Assembly (NCBI RefSeq): GCF_041734735.1
Contig: NC_134901.1
Location: 16,888,802 to 16,952,801, forward strand
DNA from: Babylonia areolata
Lineage: Eukaryota > Mollusca > Gastropoda > Neogastropoda > Buccinidae
Length of the DNA stretch: 64,000 nucleotides
Direction of reading: 5' to 3'
Positions 25,505 through 38,200 of the stretch are shown here, in pieces (position 1 is the stretch's first letter; the number at the start of each line of letters is the position of its first letter). Made by a program: the position numbers and the translations under genes. The notes under the pieces are model-generated. The model was not told where the DNA came from and searched no databases. It saw only the letters and a list, made by a program, of their open reading frames with translations.

Positions 25505-25789
25505 AGGGAAAAGTTAAGATAGGGATCTACAGAAAAGTTTTAGACAGTTGTGTTGCGTGAATTACAGTGTGACACATCCACATTGATCTTGTACAGAGAA
25601 CAAATATTTCTTATGTGGAATTATGTACTTTATTTTACTTTATACCTTCACTTTGAATTTGATCTTCTTTATCAATAATAATTTACATTGTTAAGCATTT
25701 CATTTACAGGCCCATGCTTGTCACCCTGAGGTATGCAGGACGTGTCAAAATGTAGTATGCAGGACACCCTGCAAGACCCCCATTTCATA
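25505..25789 (+). repeat. intron-1 duplicated segment, unit A
   Basis: Shares with unit B (26223-26486) the ordered blocks AGGGAAAAGTT, TGTGTTGCGTG, GACACATCCA, TCTTGTACAGAG, ATTTCTTATGTGGA, then CATTTACAGGCCCATGCTTG and GACCCCCATTTCATA. The shared TTTCATTTACAG looks like a splice acceptor. No coding potential is clear. Confidence 0.8.
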
Positions 25790-26222
25790 CTTGATTGGGA
25801 TATTTTGCTTTGTGAACATATGTTAAGTACATGTACATGTTTGGATTCATTTGACCATTCCTTTGATGCTGGGGAGATGTTTTTAATGCATGTCCCAGAA
25901 GTGGATGTGCCAAGGTACATTACAGATGGCCAGTCCCCAAAATATTGCTAAGTTAAAACTGATCCCAAGTTTGTTATGTAATCCAAGAATACATGAACGA
26001 ATCATATGGATAAATGAGAGAGAAAAGCACCTCTTCTTCTTGTTTATTCTATGACATACTATGTCTGTGTCACTTGTAATGCTGTCACATGTCATGTAAA
26101 TATTGTGACAGCATTTCCCAATTCCTACTGTGTGCTTTCATACTTTTGAGTTTGAGTTTTGAATTTGATGCTTTGCTCATTATTTAAGCTTGTCATCAGT
26201 AACATTATTATCAGCAATGTAT

Positions 26223-26486
26223 TAGGGAAAAGTTTCAATTAGGGACCCCTAGAAAAGTTATAGACCGACTTTGTGTTGCGTGCATTTCAGTGCGACACAT
26301 CCATGTTGACCTTGTACAGAGTACAAACATTTCTTATGTGGACTTATGTAATCTGTTTTACTTGTTTATGCCTTCACTTCAATCATCTGATCCAATAATC
26401 ATTTAAATGTATCAGATATTTCATTTACAGGCCCATGCTTGTCACAGTGTAGTGCACAAGACGCCATGAAAGACCCCCATTTCATA
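26223..26486 (+). repeat. intron-1 duplicated segment, unit B
   Basis: Second copy of the segment at 25505-25789, in the same direction about 715 bp downstream. Roughly four of five bases match by eye. Confidence 0.8.
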
Positions 26487-26632
26487 TTGCAAGACTTGAC
26501 AAACTTGCAGCATCACTGATTTTCTAACTTCTGATTAAGATTCTACATATTATTACGGTGATCACCTGCTTAAACAAATTGTAGCCCAAAGCTTTTAAAA
26601 AAAATATTTTTACATGATTGCAACATTCTACC

Positions 26633-26720
26633 AGTCACCAATTCTGGAGAACAACTCAGTTGAGAGGGTGCAGAGAAGAGCCACAGAGTTTGTTCACAAA
26701 TGTAGGCACATGACTTAAAA
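26633..26720 (+). mobile_element. LINE reverse transcriptase fragment, right piece
   Basis: The frame YQSPILENNSVERVQRRAT then EFVHKCRHMT and a stop matches the LEKVQRRAAR-V motif that follows the PHLDYGNTVW motif in CR1/Jockey-like reverse transcriptases. It continues the fragment at 25015-25080 after about 1.55 kb of other sequence. Part of it (26633-26658) is inverted at 25091-25116 with 24 of 26 bases matching. Confidence 0.55.
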
Positions 26721-27089
26721 TAATGTTTAACTCATTGAGACATAACTATTCAGTGGTCATGTTGATTTGTTTGGGGATCAGCTCTCCTCTGCACCTCAGT
26801 AAAGTTTGACAAGAAATACTGGTGGACTATTTTTACGTGTTAGTTACTGTTACCTTAAAAAAAAAATTACACTTATGATACATTAAAACCGGCACCAACT
26901 ACAGATTCATTCAAGAATCAACTGGACAATTTTGTAAAATTCTCATTTATTTTTTTAGAAAGATTGATGAATAAACTGGAAATTGAAGCTTGAAATTTGA
27001 CCAAAATTTCTGCCAAAATGTGTCTTGAAACAAAGAAGGGGCTTTTTAAAACATTTGATAAAAGCTTCATAGCTTGCCATGTCCCTATG

Positions 27090-27090
<1 letters not shown>

Positions 27091-27122
<32 letters not shown>

Positions 27123-27123
27123 G
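27091..27123. repeat. (CTA)n microsatellite
   Basis: About 11 CTA triplets in AMFR intron 1. Confidence 0.95.
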
Positions 27124-27200
27124 CATAACATTAAACCATTACACAGTCTTATTTAATTAAGCTCATTATATACTAAATTTTTATGTACACATATACCCAG

Positions 27201-27202
<2 letters not shown>

Positions 27203-27233
<31 letters not shown>
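27203..27233. repeat. (TG)n microsatellite
   Basis: TG repeats in AMFR intron 1. Confidence 0.95.
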
Positions 27234-27234
<1 letters not shown>

Positions 27235-28923
27235 CTTTTTATTAAACTTCAGATTTCTGATTTGTGATGACATCCGTTTTTTAAGTTTATTATATATTTG
27301 AAGCTGAAACTGAACTAAAAATGAGTAAAGCATTAATTAATCTAATAACCTTTCAAAGCAGTAATGTTTTGCAGGCCTTCAGGTATGTTGCTTCTCTCTG
27401 GAACATAAATTATGACTTCCTTCACACTCTTAAGAAAAGCAGTTAGGACATATTACTTTGAAAGTTGGCCAAATACATATATAGTTTTAGTTTTTCATTA
27501 CTCTTTTAACACTGACCATTGCATTGTATGGATTTGTGTGTCCACTTTTCAGGCATTTGACTGATTAAAAAAAAACACACACACAAACACAACACACAAA
27601 AAAACAACCCCAAAGAACCCCAAAGGTCTGCGTGCATTGATGTGTTAATGGGGCTGTGAATGCAACCTGCAGTATAAAACTTAATAAGTTTTTGGCGTTG
27701 TGTATTATGTATATTAAGTTCATTGGAATGCCTGCCTGCTCATAAACCTTTTTGACAAAATGTTAAAGCTGCTTTACACGTTGTAATAGCAGAATGGATG
27801 ATGACTTGATATTATTCATTGAAAAGTAATATGTATTTAACTATTCATTAAAACTATGAAATATTGCTGAGTTTGCTCAGATGAAAATTGACAATTTTTA
27901 CGTAGCATTCCTACTATTTGTTGTAGAAAACATTTTAAAGCCTAACACAGAACATCAGTTTTAAACAACTGAAGACAGATCAGATTAAAGGATTGAGGCA
28001 AGTTTTTAAACAGCATCAAAGCATAGTGTTTTTGTGTTGTTTTTTTTTCATTTTTCTACCTCACCAGTGTACATGAATCCCCCTTCTTTAACTTAGAACC
28101 TCAAACACTTCCCCTCTCAAGCTGCCCCACACACTTACACATCCAGTTGTTGTTTTTTTTATATTTTATTTTATTATTATTTTTTAAAATCGTTTTCTTT
28201 TACAGTTCTGAATTTCTCTACCGTAAACTATATTAGATATTTCCAGTTTTTTTTTAACCTAAATATTCATTTTCTAACATGTTTTTAAAGATAGTGTTTT
28301 CTTCTGGGCTCCATCTGTAATTGCATTTGTAACAGTTAAAAAAATTTGAGGCATACAAACACATGCTAAGCAAAATTATCTTTGGTACAGCTGCAGTTGT
28401 TTGACTCCTTTCGGTAGGTGTTTTATTTTGTTAACACTTAAATCTGCAGCATATAAGTAGTATAACACGTCATACAATCACTAGTATCAGTATCTATCAG
28501 GTCACTGATTGAAACAGTGAATGAGTAATTTAGATCAAGAGTTATACATAAAGTGAATTCCATGTATTTTATATTAAAAAATTTTTTTTTTCAAACTGAC
28601 CACTGTGTCAGAATGAAGTGTCCCTTGTTTGTAGAGATTAAGAAAGTCAGTCTAATACTATATAATTATCTGGTATTGGTTGTGTGCGTACATTTTTAGT
28701 GGTTTACATTTGTTACCAATCTGCGTAATGACTATTGTTTGCAAGAAAACTTGTCTAATTTTACGTAAACAGGAGTGATTACAAATTCATATTCTTCTAC
28801 TTCCTAATTTTTTTTTGTGCCTTTTTTTGTGTGTGTGTGTTACAGGTCATACTGTTGAAATTTGAGCCAGTGTCATTACGTGAAAGAAATACATTTGGAA
28901 GAAGATAAAAAAAAAAACCCACC

Positions 28924-29289
28924 ATGCCGGCTGTTCTGCTAGAACGCGTTCCTCTGCCAAGCCTGCAGACTTACGTCACCTTGTCTGTTGTTTTTCTGGC
29001 GTCGGCTTTGCTTTACACGCACCACACAGTCATCACTGCTCAGTCAGCGGACAACATACAAGATCAGGGAGTAACTCCAAGAGATGTGCAGGAAGAAGTA
29101 CCACCAATATTGAGCAACACACTAGAGTCGGACATTGAGCCCAAACCTGAAATTCTTGAAGAAAATGCATTAGACCCAGAGACTTTAGACTTGATGGCTG
29201 AAATGGAGTCTGGCAACCTGACTCTACCTTATGAGAGTTATGAGATGAATTTCTTGTGGGTCCTCACCTCTGAGGCTTGGTGTGTCTGG
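28924..29289 (+). CDS. AMFR: AMFR coding exon 1 (transcript exon 2)
   Basis: Encodes residues 1-122: the N-terminal membrane segment, then an acidic Ser/Glu/Pro-rich lumenal or cytosolic linker, then MNFLWVLTSEAWCVW entering the next membrane segment. The transcript exon begins at 28846 after TGTTACAG. Donor GTACGT at 29290. Confidence 0.95.
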
Positions 29290-32200
29290 GTACGTATTAT
29301 ACCAATAAATATGATTTTTTATTTTTACATCGTTAATGACTAATGTGAATGTAGTGTGAGATTATCATAGATGTATATATGTGTGGCCTGTTGACCCCAC
29401 CCCTTCCTCCTATCATCACAAATGTGTATGTGTGGCCTGTTGACCCCACCGGTTCCTCCTTACCCCTGATCCCCTCTCCCCCAAAATAGCACCAAATGCC
29501 AAACATAGGTAAGAGCTTTGCCGTCAATGAAAAAAGACTGTGTATCCAATCTCATTGAAAACTAATAAAAGCACAGAAGGAAAAAAAAAAACATGCTCCA
29601 GATAATGGGAATTGTTAAAGGTATGTGTGTTTTTTTACTTCCTTTTTTTTTTCTTCAAAAGCTGTTAAACTAAGTAAGTGTATGTGGAAAGGGTGTATAA
29701 CTGTACTATTTTTCTTTAAACAGATTTCTAACAGATGACAAATTCAATTTCAGATTCCTTTGTGGTTAATGTGATTGGCTGATGAAAGTTAAGTTTCAAA
29801 GCATGCAGACTTTTCCATATAATGAAAATGCTATGCCACATCTGCTTAGAAAAATGATTAAACAAAGAATTGATTGAAACAAAAGATATCTATCTAGCCT
29901 TGCGTTCCAGTTTAGCATCACTGCCTGATGTAACAGATGTATTTTTATAGATTTTTTACTGCTGAGTTTGTATTTTTTAGTATTTTCTGAAAAAACAATA
30001 AGAAAAATATATATATACATACAATAGATATTATGCAAGCTTGTTGTCATTTGATGGATAATGAATTTGTGTCAAGTTAATCAGTTTGCATTAATGCAGT
30101 TTCCTTCTGTGTTTGCAGACCATGGTGAACAGTGTATACTGCGTGTTGATACTGTTGGGCAAGTTGATCCAAGCTGTTGTGTTTGGGGACCTGCGAGTCA
30201 GTGAGCAGCAGGTTGGTGCATGCACACACGCACATGCACATGCACACTCACACAATGAATATATTTCTGTGCTGTCTCTAGTTAAATTATGTGCTTGGTT
30301 AACTAGAAAACATTAAAAAAAACAAACAACACCAACTTTCAAATTAATCAACACAGCATGGTATGTATATTTATAGAAAAGTTCAAATTTCAAAGTTTCT
30401 GAGTTCATTACTGCTGTTGATTAATGATTTGAGATCGATGCATGGTGTTATTATTGAGAAGTGTACATAGTGATTTTTGCCTTGAAGTTGAAAAATCAAA
30501 GAACCTGCTTTGCAGGAGGATAAAACAAAAGCCTGTAACTAGTGTAAGTCACATGCGTTTATCTGTTAGAATATCTTTGTACTGATATTACTCTGGGAAG
30601 AAACTTTGGAAACCAATGTTTAACAGTGCTTGTGATGGTTATGTCTCTGTGTAGTTAACTGCTTTAAGTTAACCTAAGGCATGGTTAAAAGAAAACAAAA
30701 ACCCAATTCGACCTTACTAAAAAAAAATTCCCTACAAATTGTATGTTCAGATGATTGTAGATTTTGAAGTATTAGTAAACTCACTTGGCTGTTGCACCCT
30801 TTTGTATTAAAAGTTAAACAAGGAGACAGGAGAGTAGTAACTTGCTTTCTATCTGTTTCTGTAACTTGTTTTGTGTCTGTCTGTTTCAGCATTAGTAACT
30901 TGTTTTGGTATCTTTCTTTCTTCCAGCATTTGAAGGACAAGTTCTGGAACTTCGTATTCTACAAGTTCATCTTCATTTTTGGAGTAATGAACGTGCAGAC
31001 GATGGAGGAGGTGGTGCTGTGGGTGGCCTGGTTCACTTGCCTGGGCTTCCTCCACCTTCTGGTCCAGCTCAGCAAGGACCGTTTTGAATATGTAAGTGCA
31101 GGCACCACTCTTGGCCTTCATGGGATGACACACAACTTTTGTAAACTCAACAGAAATTCATCTTATGGCTAGAATGTTTGAAGTTTCACTTTTACTAGAT
31201 TTCTCTCTTTCTCTGTGTGTGTGTGTGTGTGTGTGTGTCTCTCTCTCTCTGTCTCTGTCTGTATAATATATATATAGTACATTCAGTTTTAGAACACGAG
31301 ATTTCATTAGAATATGCATTATTATTATTATTGATGAAATTGATTTTGAATGTAAGAATAGATTATGTCTCGCACTGTTGATCACTGCAGTTCTTGCTTG
31401 TTTTCTGTTTTCTTTGTTGTTGTTGTTTTTGTTTTTTTTACCACCCACCCTTTTTTTTTTTTTAAACATTACTTTGGGGAGGGGGGAGTGGGGGGGGGGG
31501 GGTGTGTGCAGGAAAACGTGATAGCTAAAGAGGTCATCTACTTAACTAGAATATAAAATTCATGTATGGTGTTTTCATACAGATACTGAAGAAATAAACC
31601 ATCAATCACACCTTACTCCATTGTCTGGCAAAACACTTTGACATGTTGTAATGTGTATTTGGCAGCCATCTGCCATTATCTAGTATTGCCTAGTGTCTGA
31701 TTTGAATTTCTTTTCAGACAAACATGTTTGTTGCAGTTGTCCTTTTCACCAGCCATTCCCCGTTCATCCCATGTCAAGTTGTTGAGTCTCCTGGTCCTTT
31801 TGATGGCTTGCTCTGGGGTTCTGCTCTGTGTCTGCGTGGCAGCCGGCTTCAGATTTGGAATCACCATCTTTGCCTTCATGGCAGCAGAGGTACTTCAACT
31901 TACGTGTGACAGTGCTAAAGTGACTGAAATAATGCCAGCAAGAGAAATAAAAAGGATTCAAGGTTGGAGAAGCAGGGGTTAGTGTTCGACAGTAGTTCAG
32001 CTTTGTAAGATGTGTACTTTATTTTCTATTCATGATAAGGGTTGCTTCATAAAGTGTGAGAGATTTAAAACTTAGATTTAAAAGCGCTCAAGAATGTTGT
32101 AAAATGCTGATTTATCAAAACAGGTGATGTAAGTGGTTTCACTTGATACCTGTGTTGTTAAGTAAGCAAGCATTATTTCTTTGATTTTAAACGTATTATT

Positions 32201-35200
32201 GTATGAATCAAGATGCAGAAAAAATTCAGATCATTGGGGAGGAGTTTAACGTGGCCATACAGACAATACTGATTCAAAATCTAATTGTGCAGTTTGGTCA
32301 TGTATCTGGGCTTTTTTGTTTCTGTCATGCAAATATGTTTTGGCTATATGAGTATGTTTTTCAGTTGTGCATCTTATGATTTATTTTTAGCGTGTTGACT
32401 GCAGGTGATATGTAACTTCATATTCCTGTTCTTTTCAGTGTGTTTTGCTGGGACTGAAGACTTTGTATGTTGTTGTCAGGTGAGTTGTTGCAGAACTTGT
32501 TTGTATGTTACATCTGTAATTACAGTGGGGTTTTTTTTAAATATAATTTTCTCATATGTAAAACCTTTTTAAGAAGGATTGTTGTTTACCTTCTGATTAG
32601 ATCTATAAGTAGTTTCTGGTTTGGTCAGTAGTTATCCAGTCTTGGCTGTATTTGCCTTCATTCCACTCATTTTCCAGGCTTTCAGCATCATTTACATGTG
32701 AAAAGGGCTTGTCATGTCTGGAATGTAATAACTGGTTTATTCTCGGTAGGAGAAATGTTTTGATGGTTTGAAAAATTCTGTGTATCTCATTCACTAACAG
32801 TAATGTGTATCTCATTCACTAACAGTAATGTGCTTGATCAATGTGATTTGCAGATACATGATCCACCTGTGGGATCTTAGCCTGGAGAGTGTGTGGGAGA
32901 ACCGTTCAGTGTATGTCTACTACTCAGAGTTGGTGTTTGAGCTGTCTTCGCTCTCCATCGATTTTGCCCATCACCTTCACATGCTGGTAAGTTTCTTCTG
33001 TTCAGGAAAGCTGGTGGCTCCAAATTATTGCTGCTGTCTTTTCTTCTTGTCTGATGTTGGCATCAAATAATTGATTGAGTGTTGGTTTGAATTTGTAGTG
33101 CTATTAATACTTCTGTATATTTTAAACCTGGAAATTTAAGTATTAAAGGATGGCTTCCCTCTAATGCTGGTTGAAGTGAAAATTATATATATTCCTGTTG
33201 CGAATAAATCTGTGACTCTTGTTTTGGGGGAGGAGGATATATATATATATATGTGTTTACATCAAAATGATTTATTTATTGCAGGTTATTGTGTAAGTTG
33301 CTCTGCACTTTTTCTGTACTGTCTGAACATTTTCACTGCAAAATAAAATATATAAAAGCCTTTTTTTGTGCATCACTGATGTAGTTGGAAAATCAAATAG
33401 AATCCATCGAGCAAAGTAATGTGTAATTGGGATAGAGGGAATTCTAATTGGGATGGAGGGTGTGTTCACAGGGTGGTGGTGAGTTACTACAATCATTACA
33501 TTATTAGAAGTTCTGTGGTGTGTGTATCCTATCTGCCCAAACTTATTTCTATGTTTTGGCCCATATCTAAATTTATTATTTCAACCTCGTCGTCTGTGTA
33601 AGACAATCCTGAGGTTACCTTATAGTCAGCTTCGGCTTGATATCAAAACTACCAATATGACAAAGAAAGAAGTCAGGAAAACACTTACCAATCTACCTTT
33701 GACACATTTGTAAGTGCACTTTATGCAGAAAGATGCATATATTTTGATAAAAAAAACTACTGACTGTTTGAAAACCGCATAAGATTGTGATTACTCAGCT
33801 TCTTTTTGTTGTTGGTGTTTTTTTCTTTTGGTGCAGCCTGTGATGTTCTTTATGATCGTTCATTTGCAGCTGTGGGGCAACATCTTTCTGAGCATGGCCA
33901 GCCTGGTGATTTGCATGCAGCTGCGATACTTGTTCTATGAGTTTCAGCGTCGTATCAAACGCCACAAGAACTACCGTCGTGTTGTCCGTAACATGCAGGC
34001 CAGGTTTGCATTTTCCTTGTGTTCCAAGAGTTTTAACCACAGCAAAAGTAATCATGTAAAAGGGAAAAATGGGATCTGTTGAATTTATAAGTGATCTGAA
34101 GTACTGATGTACAGGGGAAATTTTACTCATTTTATTATGTTTCTCAGTTTCTCAGATACCAAACAGATTATTTTCATGATAGTTTTACTTAATACCAGGA
34201 TTACATATGTTCATTAGTGGAAGAATAAGTTCACTAGAAAGTGAAGGTTAAAGGTTAATTTCAGCTTTTGATTTGTTTGGTAAAGAAAATTTAGGGTATG
34301 CATTCACCCCATACCATTTTTTGCGTGAAATATGTAATAAAACAGGAAATGTACAATCTACATATACAAAACAAAATGAAGAACGTAATACACACGCACA
34401 CACACGCACATATGCACACACACATGCATACCTAAAACTGCTGTTGAAAAGTAACAGCTAATTCCATAGTGGTTTCTATAGTTGATTTTTTTTTTTTTTT
34501 AATCTGCAAGTTTGTAATTTTTTTAGCTGATGAATAATTTTTTTGTGTTCTTTTGCATTCATTTGATGCTACAATCTTTGCTAAACATATCTTTGAGAGA
34601 AGAGCTGGAACAACAAAACAAGACATAAAAATCATTGCAACAATCCCATTGCATTATGTCACTTTAGTGAGATAATTTGACTCGGCTTTTTTCTCCCCCC
34701 ACACTATGCACAAAATTTCTTGCCCACTCATCACTGTGCTCAAAATTCCCTGACCACTTACCACTGTGCAGATTTCCTGCCCACTGAGCACCATTATTGG
34801 CCATGTTATTTAATATCCCATTGCTGGACAAGAAAGTAAACAAACCAGCAAGTATTACAGTTGTGTCAATAAGATAAATCATAGCGAGATATGTTCTGCT
34901 TTCCCACATATTTTTAGTGTTAAAGGAAAAATTACCCATGACTAAAAGGAGAAAATGTTATATTTATTTCTCAGTAGGTCTTTTTTTTATTGCCCTGTTT
35001 GCCTGTATCTGCTAGTTTTAATTGATCCAACATTTCAAAGATGATAATGAATTTCCAGATTTCCTATGGCAACCCAGGAAGACCTGGAACTGAATGCTGA
35101 TGAGTGTGCTATCTGTTGGGAGGGTATGGAGGCTGCCCGTAAACTGCCCTGTGGCCATTTGTTCCACAAGTAAGGAGATGGGTGATGTAGTTTGCTCATG

Positions 35201-38200
35201 GACTGGTTTACTTACTGTCTTCTAGTTACTTGTCTCTGTATTGACCAGTTTGTAGTGCTGAGGGCATGGAGGATGGTTGAATATTTTCTGGACATGCACG
35301 TACATGTACACAATCTGATACATACGTGATTGCATGCATGCATGCATTGACACATACATATTACACAGTGTACAGATGTGCTTTGCAATTCTATTTACAT
35401 TATAGTATCTTTTAAATGCTTAAAAAGAACATGGACCCCGTGCAGTTAGCTGAGCTGTAAATGTGGTTTATTTCACTTTTTTAGTGTTATTTTCTCTCAT
35501 GTTATTACTCCTGTATTTCAAAGTCAGCAACAGTGAAGCTGTTTCTTAGCGTGCAGTTTGCTGTCAGCATGTCACCTGCTTGTGGTCTGATATTTTTGTT
35601 AGTGAGCAAACATTGAAGTGTCCCATTTCTTAGTGAGCAATTGGCTGTCAGCATTGATGTGACCTGTTTCTTATGAGCAGGTTGCTGTCAGCATTGAAGT
35701 GACCTGTTTCTCAGTGAGCAGTTAACTGTCAGCGTTGAAGTGACCTGTTTCTTAGTGAGCAAGTTGCTGTTGTTATTGTTGTGACCTGTTTCATAGTGTG
35801 CAAGTTGTTGTGTAGCAAGACGTTACCTGTTTGTGGTGTGACCTGTCAAACAGCTCTTGCCTGAGGTCATGGTTGGAGCAGGACACATCCTGCCCCACTT
35901 GTCGCATGTCGCTCAGTGAGCGTCCCGCCACGCCCAATGCCAACGCTGCTCCCACCAATGCTGCTCCCGGCAATGCTGCCAACATGACGGAGGGTGCTCC
36001 TGCCGGCAACCAGGGCACCACCAACCACTTCTTTCACTTTGATGGTAAGCAGTATGTGCAGATATTTGAACTTGATAATGGTTCTTTTACTTAAACAGTA
36101 ATCAGTAGGTGGGGGGTATTTGATTCAGATGTTGGATGTTGTACTGATGTGGCCCTGTGTGGTTGGTTGACTCAGAGCAACAATATCCAATGTCTGATGG
36201 GTTTTACAGGGTATGCACACTCAGAAAAAGTTTGGGAAGAGTGAAGTGGTACTTCGCCATGTCTGGAAAGAAAATGTTAATTCTTAGCAGAGTTTTGGAA
36301 AGAAAGGTAAATACTGATCAATTATTATTGACACAGTTACACACATGTTCAAGTTTTTGAAAGTGTACCTGCTGCACTTGTTTGTAAGGAAAAGAGTAGT
36401 AGTAGAAAATCATGGGCAAAAAATGACCTGTATTTCCTTATGTTATGCCAAGTTTTAGGCCAGTCTGTCTGATGAAGAAAAAAACAAGAACAATTTTTTA
36501 ATGGAAGCTTGATTTATCATCATACCAAGTGTTAGGTAGGTCTGTGTACATTATATAATCACAGTGATACCTTGTGCCTCTGCCAATTTTTTAACCAAAT
36601 TTTCCAGGCAGCCTGAGGCTTCATATCCTGAATGGATTAAATGTCCTGTTCTCAGTAGCCACATGAAACAAAAACCAGCAGGATAGTAAATATAAAAGTA
36701 GTCTTTCCTGCTTTCATATTTATGAAGTGGTTGCATGGGGATTAAAAACAACAGTAAAAACCCCTTGGTAAATACAGTAGTTTTTGTGATAAAAAAAAAA
36801 GTTTAGTCTGTTGAATGATAAAATAATTTTTCTGATCAGCTTCATCACATGATCATCATGTGCATGAAGCCATTGTTTGTTCTTGTTTTATGTCCGGTTG
36901 GTTGCAGTAAAATCTAAATGTAGCATATAAACTTCATAATTCCTTCTCATTTCTTCAAGGAAAATGATAGGTATCATATGTAAACTGTATGCACATGAAC
37001 TGTTGATCTCCATATGCGTTTGGTGGAAAGCGAACAGAAAGACTGGAGATCTAAGTGAATGCGCTAAGTGGTGTCCCTTGGTTTGCAGCATCCCGCTACA
37101 TCAGCTGGTTACCCAGTTTCTCTGTGGAAGTGACCCACACCAGCTTGCTGCCTGGGCAACAACTGCATCTCCAGACCTCGCAGCTGGATAGCATGGTAAG
37201 CAGTGTGTATTTTCTCAGTACTGTCCACTTTGTTTCAGTTACTGAAGACGGCGTCACTGTGTTCAAATCCACATACACTAGACCACATCTGCTCAGTCAG
37301 GCCTTGAGGGGGAATTAAAAAAAGAAAAGGATACATGATTAAATTAATGAATATATAATTAACCCCTAGGCTGCCTATATGACGAGATAACTCGTAATGG
37401 CAAGCATGTACGCTTCGCTGCCACAGTGACAAGATAACTTGTCATCGAAATATTCTGACTTTTCCCTGCTTTGCATTCAGTTCGTTGTCAAAAATGCTGG
37501 TAGCTTTAGCTTGGGGAATCTTTCTAGATTCTATTCATAGCTAGAAACACCGTCAGCGTCATTGGGCAGTCCTTTATTTGAACATTTTGGTTGGGTTACT
37601 GGCTGCAGTGTTTGCCTGGCTCCTCTCCTCGCGCGCTCAACAAAATGTCCGACTGACGCCATGCTCAAGACATGCGATCGTGGCAAACTAAATCAACCAA
37701 GATTGCTTTCTTTAGCTGATGCTCAGAAAGAATTGAAGCGTAAATTCAGCGGAGAAGACAGTGATGAACATTTATATGACGATTTGAATAAAGGAGCAAT
37801 CAAGTGGGTGGCCAAGATACGACTATCAGTGAGTGATGCCGGCTGTACACTTGTAGCAGATGACAGAAAGTTGACCAAATTATTAACAGGACACTGTGTC
37901 AGCGATTTTCTTGGTGCTCAGCCAACGCGGTCTGATGAGAACTGGATAAAGTGACTGTGTGAGAGGGGTGAAGAGGAGGGGGGTGGAGACTGAGGGGGCG
38001 TGGCCTCACATCCACATTATCACTTGGAGAAGTCACAATGCATTGTGTATCTATCTCTTTATATATATATATATTTTTTTTTTATTTTTTATTGTGGTTG
38101 TTCTGGTATGATTCTATGTGTGCAGATATCCATTAGTCCAGAAAATACGATATTTTTGTGCAAATTACCTGACTAATGTTTGTAATGAACGAGTTGCTGC

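Larger units (their letters stand above)
24079..28845 (+). other. AMFR: AMFR intron 1
   Basis: A 4.8-kb intron if exon 1 is right. It holds a CA tract, a (CTA)n tract, split LINE pieces and a 280-bp segment present twice, all listed separately. No coding exon was recognised. Confidence 0.5.

Noticed and set aside
30849-31133. 94-codon minus-strand frame opposite AMFR exon 3
   Set aside because: A shadow of the conserved AMFR exon on the other strand.
35520-35853. CRISPR-like array
   Set aside because: Repeats of about 41 bp have no unique spacers and lie in a eukaryotic intron; it is a minisatellite.
35791-36024. 77-codon minus-strand frame over the RING exon
   Set aside because: Alanine/glycine-rich mirror of the AMFR linker; no independent support.
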